The notes beneath the pieces are model-generated. The model saw only the letters and a program-made list of their open reading frames with translations, was not told the DNA's origin and did no database searches. A DNA stretch of 64,000 nucleotides from Nitzschia sp. pyKryTriq1 (taxonomy: Eukaryota > Bacillariophyta > Bacillariophyceae > Bacillariales > Bacillariaceae). Numbering within the stretch: position 1 is the stretch's first letter; the number at the start of each line of letters is the position of its first letter. The translations under genes and the position numbers were made by a program. Of the stretch, positions 1 through 10,175 are shown piece after piece. The DNA lies in the NCBI GenBank assembly GCA_956465555.1, contig OY101119.1, positions 1 to 64,000 of the forward strand, in the 5' to 3' direction.

Positions 1-717
1 ACCCCAACCCCAACCCCAACCCCAACCCCAACCCCAACCCCAACCCCAACCCCAACCCCAACCCCAACCCCAACCCCAACCCCAACCCCAACCCCAACCC
101 CAACCCCAACCCCAACCCCAACCCCAACCCCAACCCCAACCCCAACCCCAACCCCAACCCCAACCCCAACCCCAACCCCAACCCCAACCCCAACCCCAAC
201 CCCAACCCCAACCCCAACCCCAACCCCAACCCCAACCCCAACCCCAACCCCAACCCCAACCCCAACCCCAACCCCAACCCCAACCCCAACCCCAACCCCA
301 ACCCCAACCCCAACCCCAACCCCAACCCCAACCCCAACCCCAACCCCAACCCCAACCCCAACCCCAACCCCAACCCCAACCCCAACCCCAACCCCAACCC
401 CAACCCCAACCCCAACCCCAACCCCAACCCCAACCCCAACCCCAACCCCAACCCCAACCCCAACCCCAACCCCAACCCCAACCCCAACCCCAACCCCAAC
501 CCCAACCCCAACCCCAACCCCAACCCCAACCCCAACCCCAACCCCAACCCCAACCCCAACCCCAACCCCAACCCCAACCCCAACCCCAACCCCAACCCCA
601 ACCCCAACCCCAACCCCAACCCCAACCTCACTCTTCGACCACTAACCATACCCCAACCCCAACCCCAACCCCAACCCCAACCCCAACCCCAACCCCAACC
701 CCAACCCCAACCCCAAC
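1..717 (+). repeat. Telomere array, AACCCC (TTGGGG) repeats
   Basis: The unit AACCCC runs without error from 1 to about 627. It is broken by a unique stretch of about 22 bases (628-649) and resumes from 650 to about 717. The C-rich strand reads 5'->3' inward from position 1, which is the orientation of a left chromosome end, so this is a true terminus and not an internal array. The G-strand unit is TTGGGG. That is classical for Tetrahymena, whereas the stramenopiles I know of use TTAGGG. Confidence 0.95.
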
Positions 718-1706
718 TTAACCCTAACCCAACTTAACCCTAACCCAACTTAACTTAACCCCACTTAACTTAACCCCAACGTAAGTTAACTTACCTAAGT
801 ACTTAGTTAACCTATTAAGTACTATTAACTATTAGTATTATTAATATTAGTATTAGTATTAACATAAGTTAACTTACCTGAATTTCCTTCATTCGTGATA
901 CTCAGTGAGAGGTATCTCAATGGAACTGTAGTTTGCCGAAACGTGAATAATGGATGGCTGCTCATCCTTTTTACGTCGGATGAATCCAATGCATGTCAGG
1001 TAAGAAGAACCCAGTATTTTCGGTTGTCGCAAACAGTGCACACTATGAGACTTCAAGTAGACTCTAAGTATTTTCTGGTGTCGCACACAGTGAACACTAC
1101 TACTCCTCTGCTATAGTATTACTTCCGGTATCCATCTGAGACACACTACTACTCCTCTGCTACTACTACTATACCTTGTTGCTAACTCACTAATCCTACT
1201 TACCCTTGTTCCTAATCCCACTTGCCCTTGTTCCTAATTCCACTTGCCCATGTTCCTATTCCCATTTTTCCATGTTTCCTTTTTCCAATTTCCGACTTCC
1301 GACTTCCAATTACCCAACCCCATGTAACCCTAACTCTAACCCTACACAAACTCGGCATATTCGGAGGAGTTGGGAGTTATTGTGGGAAGAATGTCGGAAG
1401 AACAATTCCGAATATTCCGAACATTGACTTTTCAGCTGAACATATATATATATACATGTATGTATATATTTACTACTCCCAAACGGATTTTCCGCGTCGT
1501 ATCATTAGGAATGTGTTCTTTGCGAATGATGTGATAGATGATTATGTCATTCCACAGTGAAGTCAAATAGCACGCATGCAAAAGCACGCAACAAAGGCAG
1601 CATCGAACATCATATCGCATATCTTGTTCTTCTTCTTGTCGATGCTCGCTGTGCTTATTAAAATCCTTTCGAGAATTCCAAATAAGAAACAAAAGTACGA
1701 TAGACA
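718..1706. other. Subtelomeric degenerate repeat zone
   Basis: 718-790 mixes CTTAAC, CCCTAA and AACCCC words, like a decayed telomere that includes TTAGGG-type units. 790-880 is AT-rich with TTAGTA/TTAA words. 1190-1345 has imperfect copies of a 'cacttgccc-tgttccta' word and ends in 'ccctaactctaaccct', another telomere-like scrap. 1440-1475 is an AT dinucleotide run. I see no convincing gene here. Confidence 0.7.
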
Positions 1707-2647
1707 ATGGAAAACCAACGAAGACGTATGGCTCCAACAGCTTTATTGTTTCTCGCATTGGCGTTGCCGTCCCAGCATTCGACGTTGGCGTTTTCGGTCG
1801 AACGGCTGAGCATGAGAACAGCGGCGAGACGAAGTCGTCTTCGTCTCAGCCGTGATGAATATCTCCAGCCGCATTCCGAGACTTCTTCAATAACGACAGA
1901 GAGGAACTACGATTTCGACTTTGAACGGATCGTTGAATGCGCCCAAGTTGGCGAATGCCCAGTCGACGAAATGACGCAGATGCTAGAAGGTACGGTCGAT
2001 GGTGTTGTTTATTATAAAATTCAATTTTAAGAGTCACCAAAGCCTCAAATTCGATCTACTTTCTTTTGAAGAACTGACGCTACTCGATGAAAAAGAGGGA
2101 GTACCCAGTGGAATTTATTTGGAAGCAGAAAGCGAGGAGGCACGAAACGCTGTGTTGCACGCGCTCAATTCGCAGGTGGAGCTAGCTAAAGCCAGATCCG
2201 GACTCAAGGAGGCTGGACTTGAACGCATGACCAAAAGCCTCATATTCAGTCGACTAGTCGAATGCGCCCAGGTTGACGAGTGCCCAGTCGAAGAAATGAC
2301 GCAGATGCTGGAAGGTACGTACTGGTGATGGATAGAAAAGAAATTATTCGATATGCCAAAGCCTCATATTCCCCCGACTGTTCTTTCAACAAGACTTGAA
2401 GCATTTTGATGAGACAGAGAGAGCATCCGATGGAATTGCTTTGGAAGCGGAAAGCGAGGATGTACGAAACGCTGTGTTCCATGCGCTCATTTCGAGGGTG
2501 GAGCTAGCTAGAGCAAGATCCGAACTCAGTGAGGCTGGTCTTGCACGCCAAAAGCATTCTGAATTACAACCTCCGCCTCCGTCGGAACGTGATATTCAGG
2601 ACTTGACGAGGCAAAGGAGAGACATTGCAGATCACGAGGAGGTCTAG
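1707..2647 (+). CDS. Subtelomeric secreted-like protein with duplicated exon
   Basis: I read three exons: 1707-1989, 2072-2314 and 2394-2647, total 259 residues, stop TAG at 2645. Both introns (82 and 79 nt) begin GTACG, end AG and keep phase 1. Residues 1-29 are a signal-peptide-like stretch (hydrophobic core TALLFLALALP). The rest is a module repeated twice. It starts with a Cys motif VECAQV(G/D)ECPV(D/E)EM followed by TQMLEG, and continues with an acidic segment (LEAESE) and an Arg/Glu helix (ARS-L-EAGL-R). Module 1 begins at the end of exon 1 and fills most of exon 2. Module 2 begins at the end of exon 2 and fills exon 3. No function is recognised. The family resembles diatom-only secreted proteins (inference). 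It is the first gene after the telomere. Confidence 0.65.
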
Positions 2648-3224
2648 TAGTAGAATAGAGCAACAATGTGCAGTCGATACGAAAGACGAAGAAATGAAAA
2701 GTTGCCTCAACTGGCTATCGAGAGAGGAACTATCGCTACACCAAAACCACTTGCGAGCTTGTTCAGATGGCGCTACTCTAGCGAGATTACATGTTGAAGT
2801 TGCACTTTGGGTTGACATTCGATCCGGCTGGTACTATCGGATCCCTGTAGAAGCGACTAAATCGTGAGAAGAAGTCGCGTATCGGCACTATTCATCTCTA
2901 CAATATCGTTCACCAGCTATGGTAGAGACGACAATGTTGGAATAGCCTCTTGGCCTCTACCAAGAGGAGACAGCGACTCCTTCGAGCGAGTAAATGAGAT
3001 CTGCCGGAGCTCGGAAGTCGGAATCTCCGTTTCATACTGTAGAATAGAAGTGTGTTCAACTAGTACTGCTACTAGTGGTAGTGCTACAAATTACTACTAC
3101 TAGTAGAGTAGTACAATGAATCACTGTATGTACAAAGCGATATTTAAATGCAGTAGTAGCTAATCTACTAGTACTTCGTAGTAACATGGTCGTAATAGTG
3201 AATTTGCATTTGTGTATTTCCATT
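2648..3224. other. Intergenic spacer, no gene seen
   Basis: The spacer lies between the subtelomeric gene and the 3' end of NOB1. The left half has some open frame (about 2625-2867) without recognisable features. The right half (3050-3180) is made of CTA/TAG triplet runs with ACTAGT palindromes. Confidence 0.5.
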
Positions 3225-5423
3225 TTAATACCTTCGAAGACCACACGCCCGGTCTGTCGACTTCTTTTTCTTGCCTCGTCGCTCTCTTCCTTTGGCGGAG
3301 TTTGGATTGCGTCGACCGAAACCAACTTGAATATCATTCGGCGTCGAAGTGGTTTGACATCCGACGTTGCTTGCAATATCCTTGCCAAAAATGGATTCCG
3401 TGTGAGCTCGCGACTGCCCACCACTGTTCTTCTTGACTTTTTGGTTCCAAGCACCCATGAGTAGCTGGTCCTCACGTAGCAGCAAGTCTCCCTGGAAACG
3501 ATTACCGGAGCCAGCCTTGGGGAGACTAAACTTGGTTCCACGAGCACTTGTGTGCTTGTTTTGCTTCTTCTTGGAAAAGTGCAGCTTGAGACGGCCATTC
3601 TTGGCATCCACGGACGCAGAGACTCGTTGCATCATGTCACTCCCACAATGAGAGCAGAACATACGACGAAGACCCGTTTTGGGATCGACGGGATCCGTGT
3701 GAATCTTGAAGCAAGCCCCGCATCGCAATACCCAGCTCTTGAGTCGTCGGATCTGCATTCCATCAACGCTCAGCAGAATCAATCCCATTTGAAGTATAAC
3801 ATTCTGCATGGCAAAGTCAGTCGTTGTACAAGCAGTGCGTTGGGAGTTGGGTGGGCCAACGGGACCTGCTGCCTTTGCGGAAGATCCGTCTTCTCCAAGG
3901 ATGGCACTTCCTTTGATGGGATCCAAGGGGCCTCCGCCAGTATGATTCTTCAAGATACGAATGTCTCTGGGAGAAGTGATCCATCCCTCGCCGTCGTCAT
4001 CTTCCGCTTTCATATCGTCCGACGTGTTCAGCATAGCCGATCCACCGGCTCCTAGAATACGCGACTGGCCTTGTTGAATGAGAGCAGCTGCGTCGGAAAT
4101 ATCATCCTTGACTGGCGCGGGTGCTACTGCGGCAGGATTCGAAGTCGACTTCTTTGGAACTAGCTTTGGAGGCGCGGGCTTCATGAGCTTGCCGTATTTC
4201 CGGAACGAATTGTAAAGCTTGCCTGACTTGGAGATTGGTTTGAGGGCCTCTTGCTTTCGCCTTTCTCGTTCCTCTTCTTCTTCGCGTCGTTCTTGTTCGA
4301 GGCGCTGCTTTACGGCTGTATCGTCTTCGAATACTACCACTCGCTTGAACGTCTTATTCGTGGCAGCGGCTTGATCTTCGTGGTCAGGGTTATGTTCTTC
4401 TTCGTCGTCTTCGCCCTCGTAGGGTACTGTTGCTGCGGCTGACAAGCTCGGAAACTCGGATTCGAGCTCGGTTGTCACTACTTGATCACTGTCGTTTGGA
4501 TTTTCGTCGTCGTCGTCGTCATCATCTTCTGGGGCATCATCCCACTGTCCACCCAAGTCCTTTTCATCATCATCATGGGGCGTGACGGTCATGGAGGCAA
4601 CTGCATTCGAAAGGTCTCCCACCGTTGTTACGTGAACCACTGCCGATCCCTTCTTTGGGTGGACCAGCTTGGCCCACGAAGAAGCCACCGCTGGAGTAAA
4701 GGCTTGTTTATTGTTTGTCATTTCATTTCCATTTGTACTTGCTACCTCGTTCGACAGCGCTTCCTCATCATCGTCGCCTTCACTATCGTCATCGTCATCG
4801 TCATCGCTACTATCCTCAACAATATCGTACTCTTCAGTTGTAACATTCTCGTCACTTCCTTCGTTGGCCACTTCAGAGGAGGATTCTTTTGTCGTCATCT
4901 TATTCGTCGTCATCGTATTGGAACTCAAAGAAGTGATTGGACCTAGTCCGATAGTGCGCTTGGGCGTGGTACGCAAGTGCTCGATAGACAGACATCCTTC
5001 TCGCTCCAAATCCAAGACCAGTGCCAGTACCTGCAAATCCACAGCGGACAAGGATGGATAGTCGCCCGTTAGTTTGGAGAATTCCACAATTCGCTGCATA
5101 CTGTCCGCCGAGGGCTCCTTGACTTGCAAGCCCAACAACGGAATCCATTGCTGCTGTAGCTGATTACGAGCCTTGGCGTCACGAATTTCTTGAATCACCG
5201 CAGGTACTGTGTAAAAGAAGTCTGCCCGTCCCATCCACTGCGGCACATTCGTTTCTTTAATGATCGGACCAGAATCGACCACCATGGCTCGATATTGACA
5301 TTGGGTTGTTCTCGCTCTGTTCGAATTAACTTGAATAGCAGCAGCAGCAGCAGCAGTAGAAGGGCTTCCAGCGCTGGCGTCCGCGCCTCTGCTACTGCTG
5401 GATGGGCCTGCCCAAGAATTCAT
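3225..5423 (-). CDS. NOB1, 18S rRNA D-site endonuclease
   Basis: NOB1 is the PIN-domain nuclease that cuts 20S pre-rRNA at site D to make mature 18S rRNA in late pre-40S particles. The first in-frame ATG (codon 5421-5423) gives 732 residues; the open frame runs further up to 5546 but without an ATG. The PIN domain starts at residue 47 (MVVDSGPII) with the metal-binding Asp50, and a second acidic cluster follows (YPSLSAVDLQVLAL). The zinc ribbon near the C-terminus has CGAC (568-571) and CSHC (590-593). It is followed by the typical KLHFSKKK-type basic stretch and the terminal GRRNPN motif. The human protein is about 412 residues. The extra length here is a central acidic insert with long Asp/Glu runs between PIN and ribbon. 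The gene is single-exon. It is divergent from the HMG-box gene. Confidence 0.95.
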   Translation of the reverse strand: MNSWAGPSSSSRGADASAGSPSTAAAAAAIQVNSNRARTTQCQYRAMVVDSGPIIKETNVPQWMGRADFFYTVPAVIQEIRDAKARNQLQQQWIPLLGLQVKEPSADSMQRIVEFSKLTGDYPSLSAVDLQVLALVLDLEREGCLSIEHLRTTPKRTIGLGPITSLSSNTMTTNKMTTKESSSEVANEGSDENVTTEEYDIVEDSSDDDDDDDSEGDDDEEALSNEVASTNGNEMTNNKQAFTPAVASSWAKLVHPKKGSAVVHVTTVGDLSNAVASMTVTPHDDDEKDLGGQWDDAPEDDDDDDDENPNDSDQVVTTELESEFPSLSAAATVPYEGEDDEEEHNPDHEDQAAATNKTFKRVVVFEDDTAVKQRLEQERREEEEERERRKQEALKPISKSGKLYNSFRKYGKLMKPAPPKLVPKKSTSNPAAVAPAPVKDDISDAAALIQQGQSRILGAGGSAMLNTSDDMKAEDDDGEGWITSPRDIRILKNHTGGGPLDPIKGSAILGEDGSSAKAAGPVGPPNSQRTACTTTDFAMQNVILQMGLILLSVDGMQIRRLKSWVLRCGACFKIHTDPVDPKTGLRRMFCSHCGSDMMQRVSASVDAKNGRLKLHFSKKKQNKHTSARGTKFSLPKAGSGNRFQGDLLLREDQLLMGAWNQKVKKNSGGQSRAHTESIFGKDIASNVGCQTTSTPNDIQVGFGRRNPNSAKGRERRGKKKKSTDRACGLRRY

Positions 5424-6357
5424 TGCGGATGCGCTGCTGGAGGTTATAACAGCACAAAGGGTTGTACGTGTAGTTATCGGAAATGACACAACTCGAAAGA
5501 ACAACAACAAGCATGGCTTCGTCTTGTCTTGTCGTGGCGGCAACAATTATTTTCGATCTTATTCGCGATCGACGCTTTCTCTCTATCTTGCTTATGGTTG
5601 GCGGTGGAGTGTCGGCCTGGCCGTCGTCTATCTCCCAAAAAGAGGGGGCGGGCGCGGCGAGAGCAACCAGCGCAGTCCCCCAATTTTCAGTTGCCGCAGC
5701 CGCACGGACTATCCCTTTTTACGGAGGAATTCTTATTGTAGGTTGAATATATGCCTTGTGGGCTTATGTATGTACTTGCTTGTACCTGAACGAAGCTTTT
5801 CTACAAGTGCTTCCTATAACGCACGATACAATTACCTGTACATAAACACGAGCACTGCATGTACTTGAATTACTGTAGGAACTCTACCAGTACTCAGCAC
5901 TCAGTACTGCATTTTACAGTTATGGTGGTACCGGCGGCCGGTAAATACGTAGCTGTTGTTGTTGGGGCGGGATGGAGAAAATGGGAGTCGAGCGAATTAG
6001 TCTGTATCAATTACTCCGAGAAGATCGTGCGAGCAAAAAGTATCGCCGAAATACACTGTCGGTCGAATTGGGGGCATATAGTGATATAAATCTCATAGCG
6101 GAGCGAAAGGGATAAAATATTCCGGAATTCGCAAGAAACGTCAGCGATACATAGAACTTCTTGCACATCGATCGTGTCGAGTGCAACCCACCTCATAATC
6201 TCTCTCTCTTCTTGTGTCGTTTGCCATCGTTTCGTTTGTTGACCTTCCTGGAAACCCTTCCCACTTCCATTCCGACACAATATTGGGAACGACACCACCA
6301 CTTGCAAAGTAAACCCTTGCAACAACAGCAGCAGCAGCAACCACCACCACCAATAAT
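5424..6357. promoter_or_regulatory. Divergent promoter region NOB1 / HMG-box gene
   Basis: This spacer of about 930 bases lies between two genes that point away from each other, so it must hold both promoters. It has CTA/ACCGGT-rich DNA around 5870-5945 and an AT-rich patch with 'gatataaat' near 6083. I cannot assign a transcription start. Confidence 0.4.
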
Positions 6358-7002
6358 ATGGACAACGCCATGCTTCAGAATCTGCTGTTTATGAACCGAG
6401 CCTTTGGGAACAACAATAGCAGCCAGCAGCAAGGCGGTATCGACGATAGGAGTAGCGTTAACAATGACTTCATGATGATGTCGAATATGAACTCTATCGG
6501 CAGCAGCATGATGAACATGAATAACAACATGAACATCATGTGCGGAAACAGCAACAACATGCAGTTTTCCCAGCAGCCCGACCAAGCGGATCTATTGTCC
6601 TCGAGTCACATGCTACTCCCCCCCGTCGACGCATCGTTGTCGAACAACAATACTACGAACAACTGGAACAACAACGACAACAACAATAACAATAACAACC
6701 ACAACAGCAACGCCGACCTCTTGGCCCAGCTCCTCCAACTGCAGCGCCGACAGCAGCTTCAAAATCAGCTCAACAATAGCAACAGTGACAATATGAGTCG
6801 CAACATCGTCAACCAACGCAGGAACAGTTTTTCAATGCTCAACAGCTTTGGAAGTCTCGGAAACCTCATGAATCAACCGGACGTTGCTTCGAGTACTAAT
6901 ACCATGATGATGAATCAAGGATGGAACCACACCGCCAACAACAACAACAACAACAACAGCAACAGCAACAACTACATGGGTGGCGGAACTAGCAGCAGCC
7001 TC

Positions 7003-7045
<43 letters not shown>

Positions 7046-7839
7046 GTGCTTCCTTTGGCGACCTGGCTCAGATTCTCACTCCCAACCCAATTCGAAACCT
7101 TCTCAACCCCAACGCGATCAATTTCTCTTCCAATCCTAATATTATATCAGCTTCCAGTATGGCTTCCATCAATGCTCCTGGACCGCTGGGCAAGAGTACT
7201 ACTAGAGAGAGCAATTCGCCCTCTCCGAATGAACACTGGACCGGAAACCAAACTAACAACAACGGCAACACATCCAACCCAGTGGAAGACGATCCATACG
7301 CTCAAAATGGAGTCGTTGGTCCATGGAGCGCCTTTTCGGCTAGTCTTTTGGGAGACATGGCCTTGACGAGCGAGAACCAAAACAAAAAGAAGAAAAAGGA
7401 GACCGGTCGAGATAAGCCAAAGCGACCACTCAGTGCTTACAATATCTTTTTCAAGGAAGAACGTAACCGAATCATCGACTCGATTCCCGACTCGGAAGCC
7501 AAGGCGCCGTCCAAGTCTACCCGGAAGCGAAAAAAGCGACCCCATGGAAAGATTGGCTTTGAAAGTTTGGCCAAGGCCATTGGGAGGCGCTGGCAGTCTC
7601 TCGATGAACAAGAACTTGCGATTTACAAAGGAAAGGCAAAAGAAGATATGGCACGATACAAGGCTGAAATGGAAGCGTACGTTTCGAATGAGGCCTCGAA
7701 AGGTCGTGCATCATCATCATCGTCCGCAGCAGTCTCCACGTCTTGTGTGTCCAGCAATGATCTGCTTATCGGCGGTGGCGCAGATTCTAGTGCTACTTCT
7801 TTTGTGGACATTATGGATCCCAACATGTTTCGGCTGTAG
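6358..7839 (+). CDS. HMG-box DNA-binding protein with poly-Asn linkers
   Basis: 493 residues, single exon. Residues 1-340 are low complexity: many Asn runs encoded by AAC repeats, Met/Asn/Gln stretches and scattered Ser. A basic patch (KKKKK) precedes one HMG box at about 352-443. It starts DKPKRPLSAYNIFFKEERN and ends with the third-helix pattern AIGRRWQSLDEQELAIYKGK, then DMARYKAEMEAY. The box carries a Lys/Arg-rich insert between helix 1 and helix 2 (STRKRKKRPHGK), a style I associate with diatom HMG proteins. HMG boxes bind the minor groove and bend DNA. The likely role is a nuclear chromatin or transcription factor; the targets are unknown. Confidence 0.88.
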
Positions 7840-8082
7840 AACATTAGAAAGTCCGGTAGTAGCAAATAGTCAACAACTCTGGGGGATAAATACTAGGAGT
7901 ACTAAAGAGGACTATCAATCAAGAAGTTGTCTCCACTGCTACTACTACTAGCGTGAACTTTGTCTACCGTGATAGTGGAGCCAGTATAACGAATCTCGCA
8001 GCTCTCTACTACCGGTACACTCTACTACTACTCTAGAGTGGAGTAGAGGACGGTAGGAATGCAAACAATAACACGATCATTG
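7840..8082. other. Spacer rich in CTA/ACCGGT motifs
   Basis: A short spacer downstream of the HMG-box gene, with tandem CTA runs, an ACCGGT palindrome near 8010 and a CTCTAGAG palindrome near 8030. No gene is seen. Confidence 0.5.
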
Positions 8083-8394
8083 ATGATTTATCCCAGAGAT
8101 TCATCCCAGTGGCGCGCTTGGACTTCCATCCGCGCGTCGAATGGATTCATCCACCACGTCATTATGGTCTTGGTTCCTCCCGAGGATGCAGTAGCCAAAA
8201 CACTCATGAATGGTCCGAGTATTGGCAAATAGACCAGCTCGTCGACTGCCGGTGGAGGTGGTAACAAAAACACTAATAATGCTGGAGCTGGTGCCGGAGC
8301 TGGTGCCGGAGCTGGTGCCGGAGCTGGTGCCGGAGCTGGTGCTGGTGCCGGTGGTCCAAAGCCAGGAGACGACAAGAAGAAGGGTGGCCCATAG
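8083..8394 (+). CDS. Possible short ORF with Gly-Ala repeat tail (uncertain)
   Basis: An ATG at 8083 opens a 49-residue frame (MIYPRDSSQWRAW...) ending in TAG at 8230-8232. Directly after that TAG the same frame continues: TSSSTAGGGGNKNTNNAG, then an (AG)n tract, then GGPKPGDDKKKGGP and a second TAG at 8392-8394. The two halves look like one gene split by a stop. This could be a decayed gene, stop read-through or a missed small intron. The opposite strand is also open here because of the repeat, reading a Pro-Ala tract, so even the strand is uncertain. No function is recognised. Confidence 0.3.
8281..8352. repeat. 12-bp minisatellite gctggtgccgga
   Basis: About five tandem copies of the 12-base unit, followed by a 6-base variant. 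Because the unit is a multiple of three with no stop words, several frames on both strands stay open across it (Gly-Ala, Glu-Leu-Val-Pro, Pro-Ala, Ser-Gly-Thr). That makes coding calls here unreliable. Confidence 0.85.
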
Positions 8395-8492
8395 AGGATC
8401 AAACACAATGCTCTAAGAATTGGATGCCCTTTATGTTCTAAATGTAAAGTACTATTAAAATATATACTCTACGACTATACATACTCTCTACT

Positions 8493-10175
8493 CTAGGTAA
8501 GAGTCGGCATGGGAGGCAAGAGAGATGAGAGGCTCCTCTGTTGTCCACTGCTGCCGCCCATTTTTCTGTTTTTGTTGTGTTCTTCCATTTCGACGCTATC
8601 ATCTTGTTCGTCATCCTCGTCGTCGTCGTCCTCCTCCTCGTCGTCTGCCATGAGATCCAACATTCCAATACTATCTTGCAGATCCTGGCTGGTCGGAAGT
8701 TGAGACGGTCCAGCGATGGTGCCCGTATGGGTCGGTAAATAGTAGTGATGATGATGGCCGTCGTGGGGTGTCATGGGAGAAATGCCATCATCGTCCAACA
8801 ACAACAACGAGGCGGCAGCCGCTCCACCTTTATGACAAGCGGGTGGTGGTGGGGCACTCGTATTGTTATTGATACCATACGACAAATTGTCCAATCTTTC
8901 CATGGGCGTATTGTAAATAGCATCAGCATCAGCAGCAGCAGCATCGTTGTCGTCGCTCCCAGTAGTAGCATGAAAGGGTACTTGAGCGACTGGGCTCAAA
9001 AAACTACCATCGTGGGGGGTTGCATTATCTTCCGTGAAGGCTTCAAAGAACGCAAAGTCTTGGGGGATTGGAGAAGTGCCGCTCTCCTTGAGACTTTCGA
9101 AATGATCTTCTTCTTCTTCTTCACCTTCGTCCTCGTCTTGTTGATGGTCACCACCTCCGCATGAGGAAAAGGAGAAGCCTTTACTTCCGTGTGAAGAAAG
9201 TAATTGAGTCGTCGGCGCCATGTTGATTTCAGTATCCTTGGCTATTGCTGTTGCTGTTGTTGCTGCTGTTGTTGCTGCTGTTGTTATTGTCGTGATGGGT
9301 GGCGTTGTTGGGGTGATAATAGTATTAGGATGCTGTTCTACTAAATGTGCCGCCGCAAGATCAAATTGTGGGACGTCATCCAACGATATGGAAATCTTGT
9401 GAGACGAAACCCGTTGGGATACGTTGACGAAATGGCAACTACTATCGTCATCGTTGACACTTGTTTGGGGTGAAAACAAGAGCGCAGGGGGGAGATCGGG
9501 AAAAGTATCCTTGGGAGAATGATGATCATCATTATCATCATCATTATCATCCTCATCGCCCTTGCTCTCCTTGCTGCAAATAGATTCACATTCATCGAGA
9601 TCTTCCAGTTCGGCAAAACCAGCTCCCGAAAGAGAATCACTACACTTACTGGGGACGCCGAAAGCATCCTCTTCCTCTTCGTCGCTATCATCATCATCAT
9701 CATCATCGTCATCATCAGACATGGAATCGTTTCCTGTCTTGCGAATCCTTCCGGTGATTCTCAATTTCGAAAACGAGTCGGAAAGTCGTGTCAAGGTAGT
9801 AGCAGCAACAGCTTCCAAGTGGTCAGATTTGGATCTGCTACTACTGCTAGTAGTACTAGCCCAAGTTTCACCAGCATCATCAGCATGCGTCACTTCTCGC
9901 AAGTTTGGCATCGATCCATTGAGAGAGTTTCGACGACCAACAGAAGAACGAGATGACGGCTCCATCAATGATCTAGAGCTTTGGGCTCGTCGAGAAGCCA
10001 TCATGGCGGCGAACCGATTGGTTCGAATCATCATGTCATCGCTGCTGCTACTGGTAGTAGTATTATCGCTTGCTGGTTCGGTCAATAACTTGGCATCGTC
10101 AGAATCCTCGTCATCGTTCCCTCTAATACTGAAAAGATTGCGCTTGGATGTCAGTTTGACAAGTAATTTTGCCAT
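8493..10175 (-). CDS. Acidic, Ser/Asp-rich protein of unknown function
   Basis: 560 residues, ATG at 10173-10175, single exon. The N-terminus is basic (MAKLLVKLTSKRNLFSIRG). It is followed by Ser/Arg stretches that look like phosphosites (RRNSLNGSMPNL) and several long Asp/Glu runs (around residues 155-170, 205-220, 340-355 and 525-545). A short conserved-looking segment is SFSKLRITGRIRKTG. I see no enzyme or membrane domain. It is probably a largely disordered nuclear or signalling protein. It is divergent from the exostosin-like gene. Confidence 0.7.
   Translation of the reverse strand: MAKLLVKLTSKRNLFSIRGNDDEDSDDAKLLTEPASDNTTTSSSSDDMMIRTNRFAAMMASRRAQSSRSLMEPSSRSSVGRRNSLNGSMPNLREVTHADDAGETWASTTSSSSRSKSDHLEAVAATTLTRLSDSFSKLRITGRIRKTGNDSMSDDDDDDDDDDSDEEEEDAFGVPSKCSDSLSGAGFAELEDLDECESICSKESKGDEDDNDDDNDDHHSPKDTFPDLPPALLFSPQTSVNDDDSSCHFVNVSQRVSSHKISISLDDVPQFDLAAAHLVEQHPNTIITPTTPPITTITTAATTAATTATAIAKDTEINMAPTTQLLSSHGSKGFSFSSCGGGDHQQDEDEGEEEEEDHFESLKESGTSPIPQDFAFFEAFTEDNATPHDGSFLSPVAQVPFHATTGSDDNDAAAADADAIYNTPMERLDNLSYGINNNTSAPPPPACHKGGAAAASLLLLDDDGISPMTPHDGHHHHYYLPTHTGTIAGPSQLPTSQDLQDSIGMLDLMADDEEEDDDDEDDEQDDSVEMEEHNKNRKMGGSSGQQRSLSSLLPPMPTLT

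Noticed and set aside
1-717. A ciliate (TTGGGG telomere) as the source organism
   Set aside because: The genes end in TAA, TAG and TGA and keep no in-frame TAA/TAG for Gln. Chromosome layout, introns and protein families fit a diatom-like stramenopile better.
2625-2867. Short open frame after the subtelomeric gene
   Set aside because: It overlaps the end of exon 3 in another frame, has no domain and does not continue the duplicated module.
3056-3607. Frame of 183 codons on the minus strand overlapping the NOB1 3' end
   Set aside because: It is a shadow of NOB1 in another frame, with no coding features.
8088-8408. Minus-strand Pro-Ala repeat protein
   Set aside because: It has no ATG before the repeat and is open only because the 12-base unit lacks stops in several frames.
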